A stretch of DNA of 64,000 nt from an uncultured Eubacteriales bacterium. Its GTDB lineage: Bacteria; Bacillota; Clostridia; Oscillospirales; CAG-272. Positions 52,185 to 60,908 of this stretch are shown piece by piece. The stretch lies in the NCBI GenBank assembly GCA_934486825.1, contig CAKSQF010000011.1, forward strand, positions 1 to 64,000. The letters run 5' to 3'. Numbering within the stretch: position 1 is the stretch's first letter; each line of letters opens with the position of its first letter. The translations under genes were made by a program, and so were the position numbers. The notes below the pieces were generated by a model. The model was not told where the DNA came from and ran no database searches. It saw only the letters and a list, made by a program, of their open reading frames with translations.

Positions 52185-53121
52185 TATTCGTGTAACCTCC
52201 GAAGGGTGACGGAACGGTAAATCGGTCTATGAGAGGAATAAAGAGAGAAAAAAATGCAATCGACGGGTATATACCGTCTATGTGGGCATAAAGGCGGAGA
52301 AACATTGCACCGGCGCCGATCAGTAAGCCGTAGATCATCCTTCCGTATGTCGATGTCGGAGTAAATCTGTTCGGAGCGGCAATGAATACCGATCCGAAAA
52401 AGATTCCTCCGCTCAGCGTCTGCGATATTGCAAACTGATAATATTCGACGTTGTCGGGAGCAAATTCAAGTGCAACGACAAATGCGGAAACTATTGCGGC
52501 GATCGGTATTTCCCATGATATATGTCCTCTCAGTATCAGGTATATTCCGCAAACCAATATCAGGATGACCGAGATTTCGCCGATCATTCCGTCGCATCTG
52601 CCGAGAAAGATGTCGGATGCCGGGAAATCCGGAAGCTCGCCTTTCATCAGGATGTCGAGCGTGGAGACGGTGCGTTCGTCGTTTGAAAACAGGTATCCCG
52701 CGGAAAAATTTGCGGTCAGCGCAAGCATGACAGTATAGGCGGTCGCGATCGGGGATACAGCTTGCCCGAAAAGCCGCAGGACGGCGACAGCTGCAAGATC
52801 AAACAAAAGAACCGCCGCAAGCGATGCGTTTGCGGGTAACATGCATACAACACAGATGCCGATAAAAATCGGATACAGATCAAAAGGGTGTATGTCCTTT
52901 TTCAGTATTTTCCGTATGAAAGTCCGTATCAGAAGGTCGGTAAGAAAGGAAAAACCGACCGAAATAAGACATAAAAGCGGAACTCTGAACGAAAAACGGA
53001 AGGTCGCCCATATTATCAGAGGCAGCAGTGCGATCACCTGTTCAAGAATCACTGAATGGCTGTTGTTGCCCGAGTGCAGAAAAGGAAGCGGTAAACTGCA
53101 CGTGTTTTTGCTGTCATTCAC
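52144..53121 (-). CDS. RnfD/NqrB-like membrane protein (orphan, divergent)
   Basis: A 325-residue protein with about nine membrane segments matching RnfD/NqrB: HPFDLYPIFIG and the FLGRCDGMIGE stretch. The segment where RnfD has its covalent FMN Thr (SGAT-like) reads DERTVSTLDIL, so it is altered and flavin attachment is doubtful. The GTG at 53121 follows GGAGG by 9 bases and overlaps the RnfC-like gene by 8 bases. RnfA, B, E and G are absent from the window. Confidence 0.8.
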   Translation of the reverse strand: MNDSKNTCSLPLPFLHSGNNSHSVILEQVIALLPLIIWATFRFSFRVPLLCLISVGFSFLTDLLIRTFIRKILKKDIHPFDLYPIFIGICVVCMLPANASLAAVLLFDLAAVAVLRLFGQAVSPIATAYTVMLALTANFSAGYLFSNDERTVSTLDILMKGELPDFPASDIFLGRCDGMIGEISVILILVCGIYLILRGHISWEIPIAAIVSAFVVALEFAPDNVEYYQFAISQTLSGGIFFGSVFIAAPNRFTPTSTYGRMIYGLLIGAGAMFLRLYAHIDGIYPSIAFFSLFIPLIDRFTVPSPFGGYTNNGKSKTVSEKNGR

Positions 53122-54412
53122 CTTGTTTGTCCTCCTTTTCCGTTTTTTCAGCCGTATTTTCGGCAATAAGCTGTCTGAGATCTATACCGGACGGGCAGAC
53201 GAAGCTGCAACAACCGCAGCCGATGCAGATGCCGGCGGTATGCGTAACATAGTCACCGAAAAACAGTTTTTCGATCAAGGCTGTTACCGGGTGCCTGTTT
53301 TTCAGTCCGGACAGCTTCGTGGGTATAAGGTACATCGGACAGACACTTTCACATTTTCCGCAACCGATACAGTCGGTGTGCGGAAGCTTTTTTCCGCCGA
53401 CAATTGTCAGAGAATATGTGTGCGGACCCGTAAGATCGGTCTTTTTCCGAAGATTTCCGTTCATTATTCCGTTTTCGATAACAGTATCCGATGCGCTTGA
53501 ACAGATGTCGGTCAGATCACCTGTCTTCGTGTACAACGGAACCGAAAAAATAAAGCTTTCTTCTGCAAGCGGACCGCCGATAAAAACAAACGGATGTGTG
53601 TATGGGGTTCCGCTTACGAAAGCGTCGTAAATTGCAACCGCAATGTCGGCGGAAATAACAAGAAGACCGGAGGTTTCAGCCGACTTTGAAACGCCGAGCT
53701 CTTTGCCTATCAGAAGGTTGTATAACAGACGATCGTTGTCCGACGGGTAGATCGGATGAATACCGATCGTACTGACAGTGTCATCTCCGACAGTCAGTGC
53801 GCCGATCCGCTCCGAAAGCTCCCTGTCACCTTCGGCTGTGACAATCGATCCTTCCGTTATACCGAGCGCATACATTGTGAGTTTTGCCGCACCGATGATT
53901 TTTTCGGGGAACAGACAGGCGATCTGTCTGTTCAGCGATATATACGGCTGACTGTCAAATGCGGTGACGGCAAGCCGATATGATTTGCCGTGTGCGCGCA
54001 TAAGCTTGTCGGCAAGTGAGGGATAGGTCCTGTCCGGGATGGCAAAGCGTCTGATACGGTTTATAAATTCATCGGCTGTAATTCCCGATGCGAGCTTTCC
54101 CGTTTCTTCGTCATACGGAAGACATTCGGGGGACAGCTCGTTTTTGTGATCGTTTGAAAGGGTGATCGAGCCGTCTGCTTCAAATGCAGTGACGCTGCCG
54201 GACACGGGCGACAGAACCGGGAAACACCGGTCATCGGCAATAATCGTTCCGACAAAAACCCGTTCCCCTACCGAAACACTTATTTCATGTCCGGAAATCA
54301 CGGATGACGGAATCGTTAGGCTGTCCGGTGCAGGGAAGCTGTCGGCAGACGCAGGCAGGCTGTTTGAATTGTAAGACGAAAAATCAATTCCGCCTCTTAT
54401 CGATCGACGCAT
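53114..54412 (-). CDS. RnfC-like electron-transfer protein, degenerate
   Basis: A 432-residue protein with an N-terminal barrel-like domain and two C-terminal [4Fe-4S] motifs intact: C348-x2-C351-x2-C354-x3-C358 and C396-x2-C399-x2-C402-x3-C406. In RnfC and NADH-oxidising homologues a glycine-rich loop (GLGGAxFPT) binds FMN/NADH, with an NGAECEPYLT segment. Here the matching region (about 120-160) reads IRRFAIPDRTYPS and TAFDSQPYIS, so NADH oxidation looks unlikely. First gene of a three-gene minus-strand operon with its own promoter. Confidence 0.82.
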   Translation of the reverse strand: MRRSIRGGIDFSSYNSNSLPASADSFPAPDSLTIPSSVISGHEISVSVGERVFVGTIIADDRCFPVLSPVSGSVTAFEADGSITLSNDHKNELSPECLPYDEETGKLASGITADEFINRIRRFAIPDRTYPSLADKLMRAHGKSYRLAVTAFDSQPYISLNRQIACLFPEKIIGAAKLTMYALGITEGSIVTAEGDRELSERIGALTVGDDTVSTIGIHPIYPSDNDRLLYNLLIGKELGVSKSAETSGLLVISADIAVAIYDAFVSGTPYTHPFVFIGGPLAEESFIFSVPLYTKTGDLTDICSSASDTVIENGIMNGNLRKKTDLTGPHTYSLTIVGGKKLPHTDCIGCGKCESVCPMYLIPTKLSGLKNRHPVTALIEKLFFGDYVTHTAGICIGCGCCSFVCPSGIDLRQLIAENTAEKTEKEDKQGE

Positions 54413-54445
54413 ACATAAGACCTCCGTGTTTTTTCCTCATCTGAT

Positions 54446-54474
54446 ATTATACAGCAATAAACGGTTAAAATCAA
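54446..54474 (-). promoter_or_regulatory. Promoter of the RnfC/RnfD-like operon
   Basis: On the minus strand TTGATT (54469-54474), 17-base spacer, TATAAT (54446-54451). Confidence 0.78.
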
Positions 54475-54545
54475 TGACTAAACGGTTAATAAAAAAATAT
54501 TTTGTAAATGAAACGACGAAAAATAAGATTTTTTTTAAAAAGCTA

Positions 54546-54574
54546 TTGACAAATCGTTATGTATGTGATATAAT
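54546..54574 (+). promoter_or_regulatory. Promoter of the tRNA-Met/tRNA-Glu pair
   Basis: TTGACA (54546-54551), 17-base spacer, TATAAT (54569-54574): consensus in both boxes, 40 bases before the first tRNA. Confidence 0.87.
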
Positions 54575-54614
54575 ACCCAAGCTTGGGGCGTTGAGCCTCG
54601 GTGACAATATTTTT

Positions 54615-54691
54615 GGCGGAATAGCTCAGCTGGCTAGAGCAACCGGTTCATACCCGGTAGGTCATAGGTTCAAATCCGATTTCCGCTACCA
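54615..54691 (+). tRNA. tRNA-Met (anticodon CAT)
   Basis: Acceptor GGCGGAA / TTCCGCT (first pair G-T), anticodon loop TTCATAC, encoded CCA. Elongator-type by its acceptor; a lysidine-modified tRNA-Ile was not excluded. Confidence 0.88.
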
Positions 54692-54766
54692 GGCCCGTTG
54701 GTCAAGCGGTTAAGACACGGCCCTTTCACGGCTGTAACATGGGTTCGATTCCCGTACGGGTCACCA
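54692..54766 (+). tRNA. tRNA-Glu (anticodon TTC)
   Basis: Acceptor GGCCCGT / ACGGGTC, anticodon loop CTTTCAC, T-loop TTCGATT, encoded CCA. Directly abuts tRNA-Met, one precursor. Confidence 0.95.
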
Positions 54767-54779
54767 CAGTAATAAAGTG

Positions 54780-54816
54780 AAAACAAAAGCTCCCGATGTC
54801 GGGAGCTTTTGTTTTT
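54780..54816 (+). terminator. Terminator of the tRNA pair
   Basis: Long stem AAAACAAAAGCTCCCGA and its complement with a 2-base centre and a T-rich end. Confidence 0.88.
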
Positions 54817-54823
54817 CGCACCG

Positions 54824-54851
54824 TTGACAAAATGCGTTTTTCTGATATAAT
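54824..54851 (+). promoter_or_regulatory. Promoter of the DUF5131 gene
   Basis: TTGACA (54824-54829), 16-base spacer, TATAAT (54846-54851), 32 bases before the ATG. Confidence 0.8.
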
Positions 54852-54883
54852 TTATGTAGCTTTAATTCCGAAGGTGAAAATAA

Positions 54884-55666
54884 ATGAAAGAAGATTTTTT
54901 CGTTGACTGGAATCCGTGGCACGGATGCACAAAGATCAGTACCGGATGCAGATATTGCTATGTGTACCGTCAGGATGAGATGTACGGTGCGGCAGTAGCC
55001 AGCAGTGTTTGCCGTAAAACGCAAAATTTCGGACTTCCCGTGAAGAAAAAACGGGACGGAAGCTATAAAATAAAGTCGGGAAGCTATGTCTATACCTGTT
55101 TTACCTCTGATTTTCTTCTTGACAGCGCCGATGACTGGCGTGAAGACTGCTGGAAAATGATGCGGGAACGCAGTGACTGCTTTTTCTGCTTTTTTACAAA
55201 AAGAATCGACCGTCTCGCCGATTGTCTTCCGCACGATTGGGGGGACGGATATGATAATCTTGCGATCGGCTGTACGGTCGAGAATCAGGATCGCGCCGAC
55301 TATCGTCTCCAGATATTCAACAGCCTTCCGATAAAGCACAAAATGATAATTGCGGCGCCACTGCTCGGTCCGATAAATCTGTCACAGCATCTGAACGGCG
55401 GTATACAGAGCGTGTCGGTGAGCGGCGAATCGGGGACTGATGCACGGATATGCGATTATAAGTGGGTGCTTGATATAAGACGGCAGTGTGTCGAAAAAAA
55501 TATACCGTTCAGTTATCACCAGACAGGCGCACATCTGATAAAGGACGGCAAAAGATATAATATAAAGAGATCGTTGCAGATCTCTCAGGCAAAACGTGCG
55601 GGGATAGATTTTATGACCGAATACGGATTTCTGCCGAAAACCGCAGATTGTGATAAAGGAGAATGA
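54884..55666 (+). CDS. DUF5131 (phage Gp37/Gp68-type) radical SAM-like protein
   Basis: A 260-residue protein opening with WNPWHGCTKISTGCRYCYVYR, the Cys-rich DUF5131 signature (three Cys spaced like a radical SAM cluster), followed by FTKRIDRL, GCTVENQDRADYRL and a VSVSGESG stretch. The family occurs in phages and bacterial chromosomes; the reaction is unproved. It has its own promoter and is followed at once by a broken acetyltransferase gene. Confidence 0.85.
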   Translation: MKEDFFVDWNPWHGCTKISTGCRYCYVYRQDEMYGAAVASSVCRKTQNFGLPVKKKRDGSYKIKSGSYVYTCFTSDFLLDSADDWREDCWKMMRERSDCFFCFFTKRIDRLADCLPHDWGDGYDNLAIGCTVENQDRADYRLQIFNSLPIKHKMIIAAPLLGPINLSQHLNGGIQSVSVSGESGTDARICDYKWVLDIRRQCVEKNIPFSYHQTGAHLIKDGKRYNIKRSLQISQAKRAGIDFMTEYGFLPKTADCDKGE

Positions 55667-55668
55667 TT

Positions 55669-55913
55669 ATGATAATAACCGAAATAAGCCGCGGAGATGT
55701 AAAAGACTATATAATTACTGCATTAAAAATACACTTGTCTCGCTTGAAGAATGTGAGCTTGAGTTTGATTTCCTGCTCGGATACGCAAAGGATAAAGGAT
55801 ATTACAGCCTGACCCTCAATGTCTGGGCTGACAATCTGGGTGCGCTCGGGTTCTACGAGAGAGAGGGACTCAGAGCACAGAAGATCGGTATGGAGAAAAT
55901 AATCGACAGATAA
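55669..55913 (+). pseudogene. GNAT acetyltransferase remnant (internal deletion and frameshift)
   Basis: The frame starting at the ATG 55669 (AAAGGAG site) gives MIITEISRGDVKDYI, a typical GNAT N terminus, then runs out of frame and stops within 50 codons. In the next frame the DNA encodes the acetyl-CoA-binding C-terminal half (GYAKDKGYYSLTLNVWADNLGALGFYEREGL). About 70 residues of a normal 150-residue domain are missing. An inactive remnant co-transcribed with the DUF5131 gene. Confidence 0.75.
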
Positions 55914-55914
55914 G

Positions 55915-55956
55915 AAAAAAACAATCCGGAAGGCATTGCCTTCCGGATTGTTTTTG
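55915..55956. terminator. Terminator after the acetyltransferase remnant and PFOR
   Basis: Perfect stem AACAATCCGGAAGGC and its complement, 3-base loop, A-run before and T-run after; serves both converging genes. Confidence 0.92.
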
Positions 55957-55968
55957 TATAAATCCGTA

Positions 55969-58900
55969 TCAGTTTTCGTACAGATTTCCGAGCTTGGTAA
56001 GTCTTTCGTACTTAGCCTTTGCGTTTGCTTCTGCCTTTGCAAACAGTTCCTTTGCTCTTTCGGGGAAGGACTGTGCAAGACGCGCATAACGTGTCTCACC
56101 CGTAATGAATTCCTGGTAATCGGTTGTGGGAGCCTTGCTGTCAAGCGTAAACTTGTGCTCTGCTGCGGGATTGAATCTGAAGAGATGCCAGTAGCCTGCA
56201 TCAACAGCCTTCTTCATCTCGCTCTGGCAGTTGGTCATACCGCCCTTGACACCATGCATTTCGCAGGGTGCATAGCCGATGATAAGAGAGGGTCCCGGAT
56301 ATGCCTCAGCCTCTGCAATTGCCTTGATGCACTGATTCATGTCGGCACCCATTGCAATCTGAGCTACATATACATAACCGTAGGACATAGCCATCTCGGC
56401 GAGGTTCTTCTTGCCGATAGCCTTGCCGGCAGCGGCAAACTGTGCAACCTGACCCATGTTGGATGCTTTGGAAGCCTGTCCGCCGGTGTTGGAGTAAACC
56501 TCGGTATCAAATACCATTACATTGACATTTTCGCCCTGTGCAAGTACGTGGTCAAGACCGCCGAAGCCAATGTCGTATGCCCAGCCGTCGCCGCCGAAGA
56601 TCCATACAGACTTCTTTGCAAGATAATCCTTCTCGTCGAGGATCTTCTTTGCAAGTGCGCCGCATGTGGGACATCCGGCAACAGCCTCAAGTGCTTTGAT
56701 AAGCGCATCGGTTGCGGGACCGTTTGCTTTTCCGTCGTCCTTTGTTGCAAGATAACCTGCGATTGCAGCCTTGAGCTCCTCGGAAGTGGTTGTTTCGGCA
56801 AGCTCGTTTATGTAGCCGATCAGCTTCTCGCGGATCGCCTTCTGTCCGACATACATACCGTAGCCGTGCTCAGCATTATCCTCAAACAGTGAGTTTGCCC
56901 AAGCCGGACCCCTGCCGCTGTCCTTGTTTACCGTGTAAGGAGTTGCGGGAGCCGAGCCGCCCCAGATGGAAGAACATCCGGTAGCGTTGGAAATATACAT
57001 TCTTTCGCCGAAGAGCTGTGTGATAAGACGTGCGTAAGATGTTTCCGCACAGCCCGCACATGAGCCGGAGAATTCAAGCAGCGGCTGGTTGAACTGCGAT
57101 CCCTTGACCGAGTTGTCCGCAAAAGGAGTTTCTTTCTTGGATACGTTTGCAACTGCGTAGTCGAATACGGGCTGCTGGTCAAGCTGTGTTTCCTGAGGAA
57201 CCATCTCAAGTGCGCCGACCTTACATACCTTGACGCAGAGTGCGCAACCCATACAGTCGAGAGGAGATACAGCGATCGTGAACTTGTAATTCTCGCAACC
57301 CTTGCCGATCATCTTCGCGGTGAACTTTGTCTCTGCGGGAGCGGCTTTTGCCTCCTCCTCGGTCATTGCAAAGGGACGTATGGTAGCATGAGGACATACA
57401 AACGAACACATGTTACACTGGATACATTTGTCGGAATGCCATTCGGGAACGGTAACCGCAACGCCGCGCTTTTCGTAAGCGGCAGCACCCTGCGGGAAGG
57501 TACCGTCAGCCATATCCTTGAAGGTGGATACCGGCAGACTGTCACCGTTCATTTTTCCGACGGGGTTGAGGATTTCCTTTACGAACTTAACAAGCTCGGG
57601 ACGGTTGCCCTCGACATGCTCTTCAACGGGAGTCGTGTCAACGGTCTTCCATGCTTCGGGAACGTCAACCTTCACGATTGCGTCAACGCCTGCGTCAATT
57701 GCCTTGTAGTTAAGCTCAACGACAGCCTCGCCCTTCTTGAGGTAGGACTTCTTTGCCATGTACTTCATGTATTCGACAGCCTTGTCGATAGGCATGATGT
57801 TTGCGAGCTTGAAGAATGCCGACTGGAGAATGGTGTTGGTGCGCTTGCCCATTCCGATCTCAAGTGCCTTGTCGATCGCGTTGATTATGTAGAAGTGGAT
57901 GTTGTTGTTTGCGATGTAAGACTTTGCTTCGTTCGGAAGATGTCTGTCAAGCTCTTCGGGGGTCCACTGGCAGTTGAGCAGGAAGGTTCCGCCCGGCTTT
58001 ACATCGTTTACGATCTTGTAACCCTTGACCATGTAGGAGGGGTTGTGGCAGGCAACAAAGTCAGCCTTGTTGATGTAATAGGGAGATTTGATGGGCTTGT
58101 CGCCGAATCTCAGGTGAGAGATCGTAACGCCGCCCGTCTTCTTCGAGTCATACTGGAAGTATGCCTGAATGAACTTGTCGGTGTGGTCGCCGATGATCTT
58201 GATCGAGTTCTTGTTTGCGCCGACTGTTCCGTCACCGCCGAGCCCCCAGAACTTGCAGGAGATGGTACCCTTTGCAGAGGTGTCCGGCACAGCCTTTTCG
58301 GGAAGTGACAGACCGGTAACGTCGTCAACAATGCCGAGGGTGAATCCGTTCTTGGGTTCGTCGGCGTCAAGATTTTCATATGTCGCAAAGATCGATGCGG
58401 GAGTTGTGTCCTTGGAACCGAGACCGTATCTGCCGCCGACAATCTTTATGCCGCTGACGCCGCACTGTGCAAGTGCCGTAACAACGTCGAGATAAAGCGG
58501 TTCGCCGAGAGCGCCGGGTTCCTTTGTGCGGTCGAGAACCGCAATCTTTTTAACGGTCGAGGGAATAACCTCTGCAAGCTTCTTTGCAACGAAAGGACGG
58601 TAAAGGCGAACCTTTACAAGACCGACCTTTTCGCCTGCCGCAAGTTTGTAATCGATTACTTCTTCGATAACGTCGCAGACAGAACCCATTGCAATGATGA
58701 CCTTTTCGGCATCGGGAGCACCGTAATAGTTGAACAGGTCGTAGTTTGTTCCGAGCTTTTCGTTGACCTTGCCCATGTACTCTTCGACGATTGCGGGAAG
58801 AGCATCGTAGTAGGGATTGCATGCTTCTCTGTGCTGGAAGAAGATGTCTCCGTTTTCGGCAGAGCCGCGGAGAACGGGATGCTCGGGGTTTATCGCACGT

Positions 58901-59535
58901 GCACGGAACTCCTTTACCGCGTCCATGTCGACCATTTCGGCAAGATCCTTGTAGTCCCACACTTCGATCTTCTGGATTTCGTGAGATGTGCGGAAACCGT
59001 CAAAGAAGTTGATGAACGGAACGCGACCCTTGATGGTTGCAAGGTGAGCTACCGCACCGAGATCCATGATCTCCTGCTGGTTGGATTCGGCAAGCATTGC
59101 AAAACCGGTCTGACGGCAGGCATAGACGTCGGAGTGATCTCCGAAGATGTTGAGCGCATGGGAAGCCACACAGCGCGCGGATACATGGAATACGCAGGGA
59201 AGAAGCTCGCCTGCGATTTTATACATATTCGGGATCATGAGAAGCAACCCCTGTGAAGCTGTGTAGGTTGTGGTGAGCGCACCTGCGGCAAGAGAGCCGT
59301 GAACGGCACCTGCGGCGCCTGCCTCCGACTGCATCTCAATGATCTTTACGCGCTCTCCGAAAATGTTGCGGGCGGGTTCGCCGAATACATTCTTGTCAGT
59401 TGCCGACCATGTATCGGTTACTTCTGCCATAGGCGATGAAGGGGTAATGGGGTAAATCGCTGCAACCTCAGTGAACGCATAGGACACATGGGCGGCGGCG
59501 GTATTACCATCCATAGAAAGCTTTTTTCTTTCCAT
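55969..59535 (-). CDS. nifJ: Pyruvate:ferredoxin (flavodoxin) oxidoreductase
   Basis: A single-chain PFOR of 1188 residues, the usual length. Order of domains: pyruvate-binding domain I (YPITPSSPMAE near residue 27), CoA-binding and domain III, two [4Fe-4S] ferredoxin motifs (CIQCNMCSFVCPHA and CMGCALCVKVCKVGAL), a CAGCAETSYARL motif and TPP-binding domain with GGDGWAYDIGFGGLDH. It decarboxylates pyruvate to acetyl-CoA with reduced ferredoxin, the core of clostridial fermentation. The start at 59535 follows GGAGGAA; a 20-residue longer frame exists. Its promoter overlaps a dyad like the one at the SPFH promoter. Confidence 0.97.
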   Translation of the reverse strand: MERKKLSMDGNTAAAHVSYAFTEVAAIYPITPSSPMAEVTDTWSATDKNVFGEPARNIFGERVKIIEMQSEAGAAGAVHGSLAAGALTTTYTASQGLLLMIPNMYKIAGELLPCVFHVSARCVASHALNIFGDHSDVYACRQTGFAMLAESNQQEIMDLGAVAHLATIKGRVPFINFFDGFRTSHEIQKIEVWDYKDLAEMVDMDAVKEFRARAINPEHPVLRGSAENGDIFFQHREACNPYYDALPAIVEEYMGKVNEKLGTNYDLFNYYGAPDAEKVIIAMGSVCDVIEEVIDYKLAAGEKVGLVKVRLYRPFVAKKLAEVIPSTVKKIAVLDRTKEPGALGEPLYLDVVTALAQCGVSGIKIVGGRYGLGSKDTTPASIFATYENLDADEPKNGFTLGIVDDVTGLSLPEKAVPDTSAKGTISCKFWGLGGDGTVGANKNSIKIIGDHTDKFIQAYFQYDSKKTGGVTISHLRFGDKPIKSPYYINKADFVACHNPSYMVKGYKIVNDVKPGGTFLLNCQWTPEELDRHLPNEAKSYIANNNIHFYIINAIDKALEIGMGKRTNTILQSAFFKLANIMPIDKAVEYMKYMAKKSYLKKGEAVVELNYKAIDAGVDAIVKVDVPEAWKTVDTTPVEEHVEGNRPELVKFVKEILNPVGKMNGDSLPVSTFKDMADGTFPQGAAAYEKRGVAVTVPEWHSDKCIQCNMCSFVCPHATIRPFAMTEEEAKAAPAETKFTAKMIGKGCENYKFTIAVSPLDCMGCALCVKVCKVGALEMVPQETQLDQQPVFDYAVANVSKKETPFADNSVKGSQFNQPLLEFSGSCAGCAETSYARLITQLFGERMYISNATGCSSIWGGSAPATPYTVNKDSGRGPAWANSLFEDNAEHGYGMYVGQKAIREKLIGYINELAETTTSEELKAAIAGYLATKDDGKANGPATDALIKALEAVAGCPTCGALAKKILDEKDYLAKKSVWIFGGDGWAYDIGFGGLDHVLAQGENVNVMVFDTEVYSNTGGQASKASNMGQVAQFAAAGKAIGKKNLAEMAMSYGYVYVAQIAMGADMNQCIKAIAEAEAYPGPSLIIGYAPCEMHGVKGGMTNCQSEMKKAVDAGYWHLFRFNPAAEHKFTLDSKAPTTDYQEFITGETRYARLAQSFPERAKELFAKAEANAKAKYERLTKLGNLYEN

Positions 59536-59585
59536 TTCTTTTAATTCCTCCGGTATATGTTTTTGATATTTTGATATAATGTTAT

Positions 59586-59625
59586 CAATCATCATGATTG
59601 TACCACAAAAGCGGTCTTATGTAAA
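59586..59625 (-). promoter_or_regulatory. PFOR promoter with overlapping 15-bp dyad
   Basis: On the minus strand TTTACA (59620-59625), 17-base spacer, TACAAT (59597-59602). The dyad CAATCAT-C-ATGATTG (59586-59600) covers the -10 box and start region. It has the same arms as the palindrome in the SPFH promoter at 9839-9852, but with one central base here. Confidence 0.6.
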
Positions 59626-59666
59626 GAGCTTTTTCAAAATTATTTGTGGTTTTTTTGTAAACTCAA

Positions 59667-59699
59667 GGGCAGATGCGGTCAAAAACGACGCATCTGCCC
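59667..59699 (-). terminator. Hairpin after thiI
   Basis: Perfect 11-base arms GGGCAGATGCG / CGCATCTGCCC with an 11-base loop just past the thiI stop codon. The minus-strand tail is not T-rich, so its terminator role is uncertain. Confidence 0.5.
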
Positions 59700-59707
59700 G
59701 CGCTTCT

Positions 59708-60898
59708 TCAGTTGTATGCTTTTATTATGCGTTCAGCCTTTTCCGCAAACGCTTTGTCTTCGAGCAGTCCGAGATTTTCGATCCTGTTCTCCTGTTCGAT
59801 TACCGCGTCAAGCGAGGGACGTGTGCGCGGATGGCGCGGCGTGAAAACGGTACAGCAGTCCTCGTAGGGAAGGATTGAGGTGTCATAGGTTCCGATCTTT
59901 CTCGCCGTCACGACTATTTCTTCCTTGTCCATTCCGATGCACGGACGGAATACCGGCATGTCGGCGACCGAATCGGTCACGTTCAGTGCAAGCATAGTCT
60001 GTGACGCGACCTGCCCGAGCGATTCGCCGGTAATAAGCGCATTGCACCCGCGCGCGTGTGCGAGACGTGAGGCAAGACGCATCATGACCCTGCGAAGGAT
60101 AAGGGTGAAATATTCTTCGTCGGCATGCTGTTTTATTTCTTCCTGTATTTCGGTCAGATTCATGGTGTGAACAGTCATTCTGCCCGCGTATTCGCAGATC
60201 TCGGCGGCAAGAGTCATCACTTTTTCACGAGCCATTTCGGAGGTGTAGGGGATCGACTCAAAGTAAATCGACTCAAGCTCCGCACCCCTCTTTGCCATCA
60301 TGAACCCGGCAACCGGAGAGTCGATTCCGCCCGAGAGCAGAAGCATTGCTTTGCCCGCAGAGGCACCGGGCATGCCGCAGGCTCCCTTTTCGGCGCCCGC
60401 ATGCAAAAATGCGTACTTTTCACGGACTTCGACGTTTATCACAACTTCGGGTGAATGAAGATCGACACATATCCCGGGGACCGTGTCAAGAATCACGGCT
60501 CCGATCTCGGCTGAAAGCTGCGGAGATGTCATCGGGAACCGCTTGTCCGAACGCTTTCCTTCAACCTTGAAGCTTCTGACGCCGACAAGAAACTGCGGAA
60601 GATATCCGGCGGCAGCGTCGAGTATCGCCCGGAGGTCTTTTTCGACTGCTATCGCCCTTGAAAGCGAGGATATGCCGAAAACCTTTTTAGCACGTCTGTA
60701 TGCTTCATCCATGTCGCAGTCATCGTCCGTCGGCTCAATGTAAAGAGTTGACTGTGAATAATAAATGTCAAAATTGCCGACATCCCTGAGCCTTCGGCGC
60801 ATCTGCCCCGCCATCATGTGTTCGAAGGTCGATTTGTTCAGACCCTTCAGAACAAGCTCGCCGTATTTGCAGAGAATAAATTCTTTTGCGTTGTTCAT
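59708..60898 (-). CDS. thiI: tRNA 4-thiouridine synthase ThiI
   Basis: A 396-residue enzyme: N-terminal ferredoxin-like and THUMP domains (about 60-165), then an adenylating PP-loop domain with LLLSGGIDSPVAGFM and PYEDCCTVFTP. It puts sulfur on U8 of tRNA and may feed thiamine synthesis. It lacks the C-terminal rhodanese domain of the E. coli enzyme, common in Clostridia. The start at 60898 is MNNAKEFILCKYGELVLKG, the normal N terminus; a longer frame of 58 residues overlaps the next gene and is rejected. Confidence 0.95.
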   Translation of the reverse strand: MNNAKEFILCKYGELVLKGLNKSTFEHMMAGQMRRRLRDVGNFDIYYSQSTLYIEPTDDDCDMDEAYRRAKKVFGISSLSRAIAVEKDLRAILDAAAGYLPQFLVGVRSFKVEGKRSDKRFPMTSPQLSAEIGAVILDTVPGICVDLHSPEVVINVEVREKYAFLHAGAEKGACGMPGASAGKAMLLLSGGIDSPVAGFMMAKRGAELESIYFESIPYTSEMAREKVMTLAAEICEYAGRMTVHTMNLTEIQEEIKQHADEEYFTLILRRVMMRLASRLAHARGCNALITGESLGQVASQTMLALNVTDSVADMPVFRPCIGMDKEEIVVTARKIGTYDTSILPYEDCCTVFTPRHPRTRPSLDAVIEQENRIENLGLLEDKAFAEKAERIIKAYN

Positions 60899-60908
60899 AT
60901 TGCTTTCG

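Noticed and set aside
54426..54713. 95-residue plus-strand frame over the tRNA-Met gene
   Set aside because: It spans a tRNA promoter and the tRNA itself, with no ribosome-binding site.
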